Shown: positions 43,382 to 52,634 of the stretch, piece by piece
Position numbering within the stretch: position 1 is the stretch's first letter
How the letters are laid out: every line of letters starts with the position of its first letter
NCBI RefSeq assembly: GCF_001730295.1
Contig: NZ_MIKA01000023.1
Location: 124,001 to 188,000, forward strand
Origin: Enterococcus plantarum
GTDB taxonomy: Bacteria > Bacillota > Bacilli > Lactobacillales > Enterococcaceae
DNA: 64,000 nucleotides
Reading direction: 5' to 3'
Made by a program: the position numbers and the translations under genes
Notes under the pieces: generated by a model
The model's input: the letters and a program-made list of their open reading frames with translations, nothing else
Databases searched by the model: none
Told to the model about the DNA's origin: nothing

Positions 43382-43879
43382 CTAATTCGTTATATCTCTA
43401 ATTAGTTTATAAAGTTCGTCTCGATCAATTAAGTAAACTCCAGTTTTATGAGCTAATTCTTTTGCAGACTTTGTGAAGTAGCTATTTGTAACCACATAAA
43501 CATCCTCTAAATCATAAAAGCTTTTTCCTGCATGCGCTTCTTGAACAGCTTTATTCCCAACATTTTTCTTATATCTTTTACATTGATAGCCTATCTTCCG
43601 ATTTTCTTTTTGTGCTAAAACATCAATCCCTTGGTCTCCTTGATATTGTGTCACTTTCACTTTTTTATAATCTGACTTCCTCAACACATTAGCAAAATAA
43701 TGTTCGAATTTTTCTCCAGTCATTTGGTCAATGTCTTTTAATTCATAATTTTTATTTCTTTCAATAAAAAATGTAATGATTTTGTATATGTAGTTTAGGA
43801 GCATAATTCCTACTACTAACCAAATCACTTTATTTTCTAATAAGGGTTTCACTAATGCTAACCAATCACTTGTATTCAT
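43382..43879 (-). CDS. Membrane-anchored Mrr-like restriction endonuclease
   Basis: This 165-aa protein has a transmembrane helix near the N terminus (KVIWLVVGIMLLNYIYKIIT) and an Mrr_cat nuclease domain (about 50-165) with the catalytic pattern GDQGIDVLAQ and YQCKRYKK (Asp and Gln-Cys-Lys). The family cleaves DNA, often modified DNA. The start at 43879 follows AGGAG; an ATG 18 bp upstream is less likely. It begins 34 bp after the helicase gene, so the two are probably one operon and one system. The membrane anchor would place the nuclease on the cytosolic face. Confidence 0.9.
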   Translation of the reverse strand: MNTSDWLALVKPLLENKVIWLVVGIMLLNYIYKIITFFIERNKNYELKDIDQMTGEKFEHYFANVLRKSDYKKVKVTQYQGDQGIDVLAQKENRKIGYQCKRYKKNVGNKAVQEAHAGKSFYDLEDVYVVTNSYFTKSAKELAHKTGVYLIDRDELYKLIRDITN

Positions 43880-43913
43880 ATATTCTCCTATAAACATGTT
43901 ATTTTAGTATAAA

Positions 43914-45434
43914 CTAAAGCTCACCTTGAATTAACTTAATTGATTCATTGTCTTGCCAAAGCGCTCGATCACCAATCACATATAGACGATACTTGGCCCT
44001 TGTCACAGCAACGTTTACAATATTATCGTTTACCCAGCGAACGGCTCCTTTAGCAGTCGAATCACAGCCAAGTAAAAATATCACTTCGTTTGCTTCTTTC
44101 CCTTGAAAACGATGAACTGTTCCACAATTTTCTTCCAACCAATAATCTAAATAATCGCCTGCAATTCTTTTTAATGCTTCAGATTGTCCTGCTATCTTTT
44201 TAAAACCATTGATCACACTCGTAAATGGTGAAATGACATATAGACTAGGCAAGTCAGGTACTCGCCTAAATGCTTCTTCTACATAAGATAATGCGACTTT
44301 AGCTTGTTCTAGAACATGATGATCTTTATCTCCCATTTCTTTTCCAGACACATCTTCCCATTTTGATTCAAGTTTAATAAAGGACTGACTCACTATATCT
44401 TTTGGTTTGTTTGTACAGCTTATCATCGTGTTGTTGTATGATAATGCATTAGAAATCGTAAACATTGGCTCTAAACATCTTCTATGAACAATCAACGGAC
44501 TTCCAACCCACTCTTCTTCTTTTTCGCTATTAAGCAATGTCGTACCAATAACATTGATACTATCGGCAAAACTTTGCACAGAGATTTTTTTATCTTGATA
44601 ATCGGATAATTCTTTTGTAACAAACAAGCGCATTAAAGCATCAACATCATCTGTAACAATTGGTTCTACTTGTTTTGGGTCTCCTACAATAATTGACTTC
44701 TTAAATCGCCATAATGCTCCAACAGCCATTTGTGGGGTTGCTTGCCCAGCTTCATCAATAATTAATTGTCCTAAACTTTTCGGTGTTTCAATTCCATCTA
44801 AAAATCTAGCTACTGAGGCAAATGTTGTGGAAATAACAGGTGTAATCAGAAAGACTGTATTCAATAAATGCTCATATGCTGCTCGTTTATCTTTAGTAGA
44901 AAAGTGACACATTTCTTGCTCACTATTTTTTCTAAACTTCCATAAGCACCCTAAATTAATTAAATTATGTCTAACATATTTCGACGATAAAACAAAATAT
45001 TTATTGACTTGTAGTGCCAAATAAAATAGTTTTTCTCTTTCACGATTGTATTCTTCTGTCGTCCAAGGATTCGACAATTGTTCTTTTTCATTATTAGAAT
45101 GTAGCTGTCTAAAGAATTGCTCATCAATAACCGTAATTCCATCAGCCTTTAAAGTACGTACTTGTTCGATATAATCATTTGTGATCACTTCTTTCACTCT
45201 ATCAAGAAGAAGGATTTTTTGCTTATCATCGTTAATTGATTCTTCCAAATAAGCAGTTTCATTTTTTATAATTTGAGCATTTTTATTGACCTTTTTATAT
45301 TCTTTTTCAATCTTTACTTCTTCATTTATAATTACTTTCAATTGTTCTTCAAGTGGATTTCTCGATTTTAAAATCAAACTTTTCTGATTTATAAGTTCAT
45401 CTCGCTTCATTTTCTCTTCTTCAATTTCTGTCAA
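43914..45434 (-). pseudogene. Upf1-like SF1 helicase, C-terminal portion (frame 2)
   Basis: The frame from 45434 to 43914 carries the second half of an SF1B helicase: Walker B/DEAG box QLIIDEAGQATPQMA, the motif III-like VGDPKQVEPIV, then motifs V/VI TVHRFQGKEANEVIFLLG and VNVAVTRAKYRLYVIGD. It lacks Walker A, which is in the upstream frame. The overlap region lets the upstream frame join after removal of one base in the A5 run at 45460-45464, giving a natural helix ...FLGKWLTTQRLTEIEEEK. A TTG at 45434 could start a separate product but has no good ribosome-binding site. Confidence 0.85.
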
Positions 45435-47457
45435 TCGTTGTGTTGTTAGCCATTTGCCTAAAAATGATTTCGATAAATTTCCGATTATCTTCTAATTCTG
45501 TGATTCGTTCTTTACAATTTTTAAGCTCACTTTTCAGACTCTCTAAATGATTGTTTACTTCTTCCACGTTTAGTTCTGAAGACTTTCGTTCAGTGTTTTT
45601 TTCTAGTAATATACCTTGTATTTCTTTCATTTTTATTTCAAATACACGTATTCTTTCTTGCTCAGTTTTAAGTTGTTTTTCCTTATGAATGATCTGCTTT
45701 TTTAATTCATTTTGCTGTAAGTCTGCCGTATATAGCTTTGAATCTCTGACATTCATTATTTTACTAGTTTCAGAAAGCTTTTGTTGAATTCTCATGACTT
45801 TTTCTAACTGCTTTTTAAATATAGATTTAGCATTGGCAAATTCTTTTTTATTATCAAATGAATGAGCTCCAATGTTTTTTATGATGGGATCAACAACTTT
45901 GTAGTAATAATCTTTCAAATTTTTTCTCTTTCCAAGCGGAGCAGATATCAACCCCCATTCAGAAAATAAATCTACATTTTCCATTTCTTCGTTATTCTTC
46001 AGGTCATGTGCTAAAGCTGAAAAATAGATATCTTTTTGCACTAAATCAACTGTTTTTCGTTTATTGTCTTTCGTAAAACTTGAAAATGAAAATTCAAGTG
46101 TGTTTTGTTCTTTAGTTAAATCGAATAATTGTTTAATTTCTTTGCACTGTTCTGATGCTAGTGAGTCATGTAAGCTTTCGTACTCTGGTAAATCTTTGGT
46201 TATGTTTTCAACAGCTGCATTATTCGATGAAGCAACTAACATACCATATTTTGAAATTTCGTCATTTTTAAATGCATAATAATTTCCAAACTTCTTATCA
46301 TAACCATTTTCTTTTTTTGTCCCATCACTAAATGTTCTTTTTACAAATGCATCATCTGCTTGGTCATATTCAGATAATAAAGAAGCTACTTTTACCACAT
46401 TATGTGCAACAATCTCTTTTAGTAGTGTTGTTTTTCCAGTACCCGGAGGACCATTGACTGAAAAATAATCATCTTTATTCGTCAAATAAGCATTAATCGC
46501 CACTTGCTGCATCAATGCTGGCTGATGATCTGATGGCCATTTACCTATGGGTGCATTTGCAGGATCTAATAATTCTTTCAAGAAATTATCTTCAGTACGA
46601 ATGTTTATTTTTCTAGATTTTTCTTTATCAAAAGAATGAGCCATTAAACTTGTCACATAATTCATAAAGTCTTTTGATGGTAATATCTCCTGCTTTAATT
46701 GATCAATTACCATCTCAAAGTCTTTCTGAAAAAAACCTGTCATTAGATCGCTATAATCTTCAAGAGAATCGTTTAATCGTTCCAATTCATCTTTCGTTTT
46801 GAATCTAGTATAAATCAATGAGCCCTCAAAAGTCGCTTGAATATTTTTCACCCAACGTTTAACAAATATCTCATAAATATAATCATACATTGATTTTAAT
46901 AATGTATCATCAACAAATAATTCATCGTGTTCTTTCATAAAATACTTCTCGATATTATCCATGGTTTGGTCATATTCCGCAAGAGACATCTTGTTTTTGA
47001 TATTGTCTGGATAATGGAAACAAATAGCCGTTCCCCAAAGTAAAGGAGAAACTTTAAGTGATCCTTTAATATATGTTCCTTCTTTTGTTACTTTCAAGGC
47101 GTACATACAAATTTTTTCACGATTTTTCTCTACGATTTCTTTTTCTTTTATTAGCGAGAAGAGTGCTTCAATTATACTGTTTCGAGCAACTTTCCCTACC
47201 ATAATATGAATTGCCGCCCCCTCAAAAGGAAACACCTTTATTACTTCTTCTCTTTTGCTTATTGTTTCTTTCACAGTTGTATTTAAAGGGATATTTTCAA
47301 AAATAGTTAAAGAATTTGAATGCACTTTTCGTTTTGATAAAACATCTTTTATCTGTTTTACTTGTAATTTAGAAGGGTATGGAAACTTATTCTGATCAAG
47401 AAACTCAACCATTCTCCAATATTCGATAATATCCGTCACTAATTTAGTATTTTCCAT
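45421..47457 (-). pseudogene. Upf1-like SF1 helicase, N-terminal portion (frame 1)
   Basis: This 678-codon frame holds an N-terminal region of about 300 residues of unknown fold, Walker A VNGPPGTGKTTLLKEIVAHN at about residue 338, and a long coiled coil to the end (about 560-660). The stop at 45421 comes after FRQMANNTTIDRN, a sequence unlike the rest and out of frame. With the next frame it would make about 1180 aa, a common size for AAA_11/AAA_12-type helicases. The lesion is a single extra base, or a frameshift site. If real, the two-piece protein lacks a complete ATPase unless reassembled. Confidence 0.88.
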
Positions 47458-47865
47458 TTCAAAAAAACCACTTTTCGTTTTATTTTTAAAACTAATTGTA
47501 CCATATTATCTTTTACTTTTTGTATTTATTATCCATTTGAAACAAATTTTATTCACAGTGTGTCTTCATTCTCTCCATCATTTCCAATACTAAAAAAGTT
47601 AAGCAGTTTTTTGATACAGAAACTCACTCAACTCCCTTACTTTTATAAAACCAATTTTTTAAAGTTTTTTTCAAATCATTCCTTCTTAATCATCTAGTTT
47701 GTTGTCCTTCTAGAATTGGCAGATAGACGTCTTTGCCCCAAATTTCAGGATGATAGTTTTAGTATAATTATAAATTCCGAATTTTTGTTCGCTTTTTTCC
47801 TCTGTTCGCCTTGATTCTCGCTGTCGATTTTTTTATACTTAGTGTATAGAATGGAAATAAAAAAA
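47458..47865. other. Intergenic region right of the helicase genes
   Basis: A+T-rich region with no supported gene. The helicase promoter should lie next to 47457. A short coding-like stretch on the minus strand (YHPEIWGKDVYLPILEG, about 47698-47757) may be a gene tail, but it is too short to call. Confidence 0.4.
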
Positions 47866-47912
47866 GCTGAGTAAGTCCTGATTCAGAACATCACTCAACT
47901 TTATGACAATTT
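47866..47912. repeat. Hairpin repeat, copy 2, right of the helicase-Mrr cassette
   Basis: AAGCTGAGTAAGTCCTGATT and AGAACATCACTCAACTTTAT align with the copy at 43241-43285. A third, partial relative (AAAAGTTAAGCAGTTTTTTG ... AACTCACTCAACT) lies near 47594-47635. Confidence 0.65.
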
Positions 47913-48091
47913 AATCCTTGGCACCTTTTTGTTTGGCTGGCACCGAACGGAAATGGTCTTGAAAACAGCAGGAACTGTCCGCACAAGTATGCCAATAGTA
48001 AACGAATCTCTAGCTTTTTTGTTGTGTCTCTTTTTGATCTACCACTAGAAAGGATTGCTAGGTTTCTTTAAGGTACTATTGACTTATTCAG

Positions 48092-48121
48092 GTATTGGAC
48101 ATTGCGCCAATGCCTTTTTTA
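48092..48121 (+). terminator. Terminator-like hairpin
   Basis: GGTATTGG / CCAATGCC stem followed by TTTTTT. No gene ends just upstream on the plus strand, so it may terminate a lost gene or a small RNA. Confidence 0.55.
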
Positions 48122-48194
48122 TTTCTATTCTAGGTCTGATTTTTATCGATGGTGGTGATAATGAAACGTAGCGATGTACAAGTTTAAAAATAGA

Positions 48195-48300
48195 AAAATA
48201 AAAAACGGCACCTTACAACCTGACTGGAATCACGTTGCAAGGCCCCGGATAAACAGCAACGACTGCTTATCCGAGTTGCCGATAGCGCGTACCGAAGTAC
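48195..48300. repeat. Structured intergenic repeat, related to those at 14727 and 19718
   Basis: Nested inverted repeats include GGCACCTTACAAC / GTTGCAAGGCC and CGGATAAACAG / CTGCTTATCCG. The motif GATAAAC followed by AGCAACGACT is shared with the 19718-19812 copy. No coding frame. Confidence 0.55.
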
Positions 48301-48482
48301 TCGCATGTTTTATTGTACTTAATTTTGATTGATTTTACTAGTCTCTTTGCTGGATTCTTCCATCTTTTTGACGATTTCATGTGTTCTTTGGCGAACTATT
48401 GCACACGATGAGGCACAGATAGGTCTGATCGTTTTTTATTTTCCTGTTGGTTTTTCAAAAAAATAGGAATGGATGTGTAGTG

Positions 48483-48749
48483 ATGAGTAAAGAACAGAAT
48501 TTGAAGGCGGTACCTTATCAGGATATTTTGGATGTGCGGAGTGAGTTAATCAAGCTTCGATCTTGGCAGAAGTCGTTGGTTTATTTGGATGAGTTTTTTG
48601 ATGGAAAGGTTACGAGGAATAAGAAGGATATGCGGATGCGGTATTATTCTTGTCAGCAGTTGTATCAGGTTTTTTCTGGGGATTTTGAGGTAGTTTTGAA
48701 GGAGAGTGAGGAGATTGTAGCGAGGATGGTTCAGAGAGGGAAAATATAA
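48483..48749 (+). CDS. Small unrecognised protein, 88 aa
   Basis: The only plus-strand gene in the island. It begins MSKEQNLKAVPYQDILDVRS, is rich in charged residues and mostly helical, and ends REGKI-type (MVQRGKI). The ATG at 48483 lies after a weak GGATG site. An ATG 36 bp upstream is possible. Codon use is G-rich on the coding strand compared with its neighbours, which may indicate recent entry. I do not recognise a domain. Confidence 0.7.
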   Translation: MSKEQNLKAVPYQDILDVRSELIKLRSWQKSLVYLDEFFDGKVTRNKKDMRMRYYSCQQLYQVFSGDFEVVLKESEEIVARMVQRGKI

Positions 48750-48756
48750 ATTAGAT

Positions 48757-48789
48757 AAAAGCTGAAAACGAAATTATTTTCAGCTTTTT
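48757..48789. terminator. Bidirectional terminator between the 88-aa gene and the nuclease gene
   Basis: AAAAGCTGAAAA / TTTTCAGCTTTT stem. Its right arm includes the stop codon of the minus-strand nuclease gene. Confidence 0.8.
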
Positions 48790-49721
48790 TGTTTATTTTC
48801 ATGTTTATGGTAGCGCCAAGATTGTTTGATAAGACTAGCTATATATTCAATATTTTGATTGTCCTTCATAAGAATTTCATAATCACCATTGCCCCAATGT
48901 CCCGTTTCACTTACATTTCTAGCTGTATGTTCTGGATCATGAAGTTCACCATATTTTAAATTAATCCAAATTTTTAACGCTTTTTTTTGAATATGAATAT
49001 CAACAATATTTCGTTTTAGCTTGAAAGAATTATATAGTTTTACTGGTTTAATTTGAATTGCACTATCCCAACTTAAAATAAGCTCCTTTAGCTCTTCATA
49101 AAGTTCTTGAATCTCTTCAGAGCCTTTAGCAACATGTTCCTCTTCTGTGTATACTTTGATTTCCTTAGATAGGCCTTTTCTATTTATATCTTCTTTTTTG
49201 TGATTGGCAGTTATATTTTGCTTAACTGTAGTTTTAGCTAACATCTCTACATTCATTAGCCCATTCTTGTAATTCTGCACCTTAACTAAATCTATTGGTA
49301 AATCTGGATTATTTATTGCGCCAAACTGATAACTAGTATAGTCATTCGCGACAAAAATGATACGTGTTTGTGACCACTCAATATCATTGATACGTTTTAT
49401 CTGATCAGGATATTGTTCATTGTAGCTTAGTACAAATTCACCTTTATGAGCGACCAATGTATTTAAATATGCATAACCTTGATCGATCACGCTAAAACGT
49501 TTCCCTTTTTTATATTCGATGATCACGAAACTTTTTGTTTCTTCATCATACGCAACGGTATCAAGACGAAAGTTATCTACAGAGAATTCTGTAGAAACAA
49601 ATTTCAAGTTAAATAAAATATCTAAATTAGTTTCGATTAATGTTTGTAATTCTTTTTCGTTGGTAAAAACTTCTTCTTGAATTTCTGTCATTTCTTGTTT
49701 GTTTACATTATAAAGAACCAA
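48780..49721 (-). CDS. DUF5655-type protein with PD-(D/E)XK nuclease-like N terminus
   Basis: This 313-aa protein has an N-terminal nuclease-like domain (about 20-110, FRLDTVAYDEETKSFVIIEY followed by KKGKRFSVIDQGYAYLNTL, compatible with D...ExK) and a C-terminal DUF5655-like domain (about 200-305). Such genes often accompany type I restriction loci. It is 28 bp downstream of hsdS and is the last gene of the operon. The role, perhaps helping restriction or acting on its own, is unknown. Confidence 0.85.
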   Translation of the reverse strand: MVLYNVNKQEMTEIQEEVFTNEKELQTLIETNLDILFNLKFVSTEFSVDNFRLDTVAYDEETKSFVIIEYKKGKRFSVIDQGYAYLNTLVAHKGEFVLSYNEQYPDQIKRINDIEWSQTRIIFVANDYTSYQFGAINNPDLPIDLVKVQNYKNGLMNVEMLAKTTVKQNITANHKKEDINRKGLSKEIKVYTEEEHVAKGSEEIQELYEELKELILSWDSAIQIKPVKLYNSFKLKRNIVDIHIQKKALKIWINLKYGELHDPEHTARNVSETGHWGNGDYEILMKDNQNIEYIASLIKQSWRYHKHENKQKS

Positions 49722-49749
49722 AACAACACCTCCGTATTACGAATAAAAA

Positions 49750-51135
49750 TTAGTTATTTCTTAGTTTTTCTGTTAAAAATTGTAACTCTTCTATTTTTTT
49801 TACAATACGTTTTTGTTCATTTAGAGGAGGTAACGGTATAGGTAGATTTTCCATTTTTTCTTTTGTTATATGAATCATTGTTGAACCATTAGAATTTTTC
49901 TTTATTTCATTTTTATTCTCCTTCAAAAAATAATAAATATATTCCTTCATTTTGACTTCAAATAATTCTAACTTCCAAATATGATAATGATAAATTACTT
50001 TACCTCCATTCCAAATTTTTGGTCCAAAGGAAGCTGACCAAGCATATAATAAATCTCCTGATTCAGCATATTTATTATCGCTTAAAACCAGGTCAGAGTA
50101 ATACCAACTTTTATTTGTAAAAAAATTTCCTACTCTTAAAACAGGTGTTAAAGTAGAATTAGAAAGGAGTTCATGCTTTTTATAAGCTCTTCCATTCAAC
50201 AAGTTCATTACATCTTTTAAACAAACCCACTCCCAATTTTCGGGAATGTGATATGGTATCTCTTTTTCTATAAATGAAGATACTAACTTTTCTCCTTTTG
50301 TTCTTTTTTCTTGAATTTCTCCAATCAGGTCACAAGCGGGTTCGTCAGTTGAATTTTGTTTCACTAATTTTCCTTGCATTGCTACTTCTAGAATCTTCTG
50401 ATCCATTAAATCTGTCAATTGATTAAAATCTTGTAAACTTTGTTCTAACAAATCAATTTTAGAAAATAGTTCTTCTATTTTTTTTACAATACGTTTTTGT
50501 TCATTTAAAGGGGGAAAGGGAATAATTTGATTTAATAAATCATCTCTTGTTATTCCAGGTATCATGCTTTTGGCAGTCATTTTTAAACTTCTCATTCTTA
50601 AATCCAAATACTTCTTTAAATATAGTAACTCTATACAATTAAAAGTATCTCTAATTGCCATTACTTGTCTAGCTATATGAGCTCTTTCAATATTTAAAAA
50701 AGCTTGTTCTCCTATAGTACCTTTAACAGTGATTAACAAGTCATTTTTCTTTGATAAAACACTAGGCTTTTCTGTCCATCTATTAATAGAAAGACGACCA
50801 TTTTCAAAGTTACTTGCTCCCGTAATGTAAGGTACTAACTTATCATCTGTATTGTATTCAGTTGCTTTTAAATCACGACCAGAAATAAGTTGAACAACTT
50901 CTCCCATTCTAACCCATTTCCAATTTTTTGGTATCTCAAAAGGTGCTTCTTCATTAGTGATTTTATGAAGTTTTTTTTCTTTCTTTAGTTTCTTTTCTTC
51001 AATAAGCTGTTCTTTTTTTTCTTGCATTTTTTTCAATAACTGTTCTACAGGTTCATCAGTTAGATCTTGCTCGACCAATTTACCTCGCATTGCTAAATCT
51101 AATATTTTTTCTTTCAAGACTTTTGTATCAATCAT
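49750..51135 (-). CDS. hsdS: Type I restriction-modification specificity subunit HsdS
   Basis: This 461-aa protein has two target-recognition domains (about 70-210 and 300-430), each followed by a helical spacer with nearly the same sequence (FPPLNEQKRIVKKIEELFSK and PLPPLNEQKRIVKKIEELQF). It sets the DNA sequence recognised by the HsdM and HsdR subunits. It overlaps hsdM by 4 bp (ATGA). The two spacers are encoded by a 37-bp identical direct repeat, so domain exchange by recombination is possible. Confidence 0.96.
   Translation of the reverse strand: MIDTKVLKEKILDLAMRGKLVEQDLTDEPVEQLLKKMQEKKEQLIEEKKLKKEKKLHKITNEEAPFEIPKNWKWVRMGEVVQLISGRDLKATEYNTDDKLVPYITGASNFENGRLSINRWTEKPSVLSKKNDLLITVKGTIGEQAFLNIERAHIARQVMAIRDTFNCIELLYLKKYLDLRMRSLKMTAKSMIPGITRDDLLNQIIPFPPLNEQKRIVKKIEELFSKIDLLEQSLQDFNQLTDLMDQKILEVAMQGKLVKQNSTDEPACDLIGEIQEKRTKGEKLVSSFIEKEIPYHIPENWEWVCLKDVMNLLNGRAYKKHELLSNSTLTPVLRVGNFFTNKSWYYSDLVLSDNKYAESGDLLYAWSASFGPKIWNGGKVIYHYHIWKLELFEVKMKEYIYYFLKENKNEIKKNSNGSTMIHITKEKMENLPIPLPPLNEQKRIVKKIEELQFLTEKLRNN
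49787..49823 (+). repeat. 37-bp direct repeat in hsdS, copy A
   Basis: Starts TCTTCTATTTTTTTTACAAT and ends GTTCATTTA. Identical to 50471-50507. It encodes the LNEQKRIVKKIEE spacer helix after the second recognition domain. Confidence 0.9.
50471..50507 (+). repeat. 37-bp direct repeat in hsdS, copy B
   Basis: Identical to 49787-49823. It lies after the first recognition domain. Separation is 684 bp, so recombination between copies would delete or swap one domain. Confidence 0.9.
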
Positions 51136-52577
51136 TGATCAATCTCTCCCAACAAGCTTTCCAACTCAGAAACCGTAGTTGAAATAATTTGAGATTTTTC
51201 CTTCATTAACTGTAGCATTTCATCGAGTGTGTAGTCTGGTGCAGTACTCTCTGCTTCCAACCATGAAATATCTAACGTTGCATTATTACGAGCCATGATT
51301 TCTTCTATCGTATATTTTCGCCAACGTCCATTAGAATTTTCAGGTGTATATATTTCTTTTCGTTCTTCAATATTTTCTTGGTGATAACATGCAATAAATT
51401 CTTCAAAATCTTGTATCGTCAAAGGATTGCGTTTTCCAAGGGAGCGCATATTATTTCTCATATCATAAATCCAAACTTCTTTTGTATTATTTTTTTCAGA
51501 AGTACCTCTCTCAAAAAACAATACATTGGTTTGTACTCCTTGAGCATAAAAAATACCTGTCGGTAGACGCAAAATAGTGTGAACATTACATTTATTCATC
51601 AAGTCACGTCGAATTTGTTCTCCGATACCATCAGCAAATAAAACATTATCTGGAACAACAACCGCCGCACGAGATTTACCGTTTGGTTTTAACGAATTAT
51701 AAATTGTTTGTAAAAAATTTAACTGTTTATTAGAGGTTTCAAATGTCAAATCATCACGAGTTGCCCGCTCTCCACCTTTTTTTGTACCAAAAGGTGGATT
51801 GGTTAACACCACATCAAAGTCTTTCATCCATTTCCCATTCGTAGATAATGAATCCCCCAACTCTAAACGACCTTCAATATCATGTAGCAAAGCATTCATC
51901 AATGCTAAACGATGTGTTCCAGGTACCAATTCCATTCCTGAAAAAGCTTCCTTTTTTTGAAATTCAGCTAAGTCAGGTGCAATATCAAAATAATGATCAA
52001 ATTTATTTTTTAAGTAATGGTCTGCCGCTATCATAAATCCAAATGTTCCAGCTGCTGGATCATTTAAGCGCTCACCTAGTTTAGGGTCTAACAATTCAAC
52101 CATGACATCAATTAATACTCTTGGTGTAAAGTATTGACCAGCACCAGATTTCGTTTCGCTTGCATTCTTTTCCAGTAATCCTTCGTATAAATCACCAAGA
52201 CCTTCTTCTTTGGCATTATACCAGTCTAAATCATCAATTGCCTTGATAATTTTTTCTAAATTCTTTGGTTCATCAATCGTTGTTGAAGCATTGTGATAAA
52301 TCATTTGCAAACGTGAGTCTTTAGCGATTTTAGGATTTGATAAATCCGTTAATAGTTTTTGATAAAACGTTTTTAACTCTAATCCTTCTTTAGAAACTAA
52401 ATCATCCCAACGATATCCTTCTGGAATTTTGCTCTCAGAGCGATCTCCTTGTTCCTTCATCATTTTTAAGAATAAAATAAATGTTAATTCTGTCACATAG
52501 TTTTGATAGCTAACACCATCATCTCTTAAGACATCCGCTAACTTCCATAATTTCTGAACAATTTCGTTATTTGTCAT
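51132..52577 (-). CDS. hsdM: Type I restriction-modification methyltransferase HsdM
   Basis: This 481-aa N6-adenine methyltransferase has an N-terminal helical HsdM_N domain (about 1-125), the SAM-binding LNDPAAGTFGFMIAA and the catalytic motif IV LTNPPFGTKKGG. It methylates the recognition site given by HsdS. It lies 57 bp after hsdR and overlaps hsdS by 4 bp. Confidence 0.97.
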   Translation of the reverse strand: MTNNEIVQKLWKLADVLRDDGVSYQNYVTELTFILFLKMMKEQGDRSESKIPEGYRWDDLVSKEGLELKTFYQKLLTDLSNPKIAKDSRLQMIYHNASTTIDEPKNLEKIIKAIDDLDWYNAKEEGLGDLYEGLLEKNASETKSGAGQYFTPRVLIDVMVELLDPKLGERLNDPAAGTFGFMIAADHYLKNKFDHYFDIAPDLAEFQKKEAFSGMELVPGTHRLALMNALLHDIEGRLELGDSLSTNGKWMKDFDVVLTNPPFGTKKGGERATRDDLTFETSNKQLNFLQTIYNSLKPNGKSRAAVVVPDNVLFADGIGEQIRRDLMNKCNVHTILRLPTGIFYAQGVQTNVLFFERGTSEKNNTKEVWIYDMRNNMRSLGKRNPLTIQDFEEFIACYHQENIEERKEIYTPENSNGRWRKYTIEEIMARNNATLDISWLEAESTAPDYTLDEMLQLMKEKSQIISTTVSELESLLGEIDQ

Positions 52578-52634
52578 TGTTTCTCCTCTTCCTCCACAAT
52601 AGATTCGGACCCTTTTTCAAGAGTCCGAATCTTA

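Noticed and set aside
49787-50507. CRISPR-like repeats
   Set aside because: Only two copies, 684 bp apart, in phase within hsdS and encoding the spacer helix.
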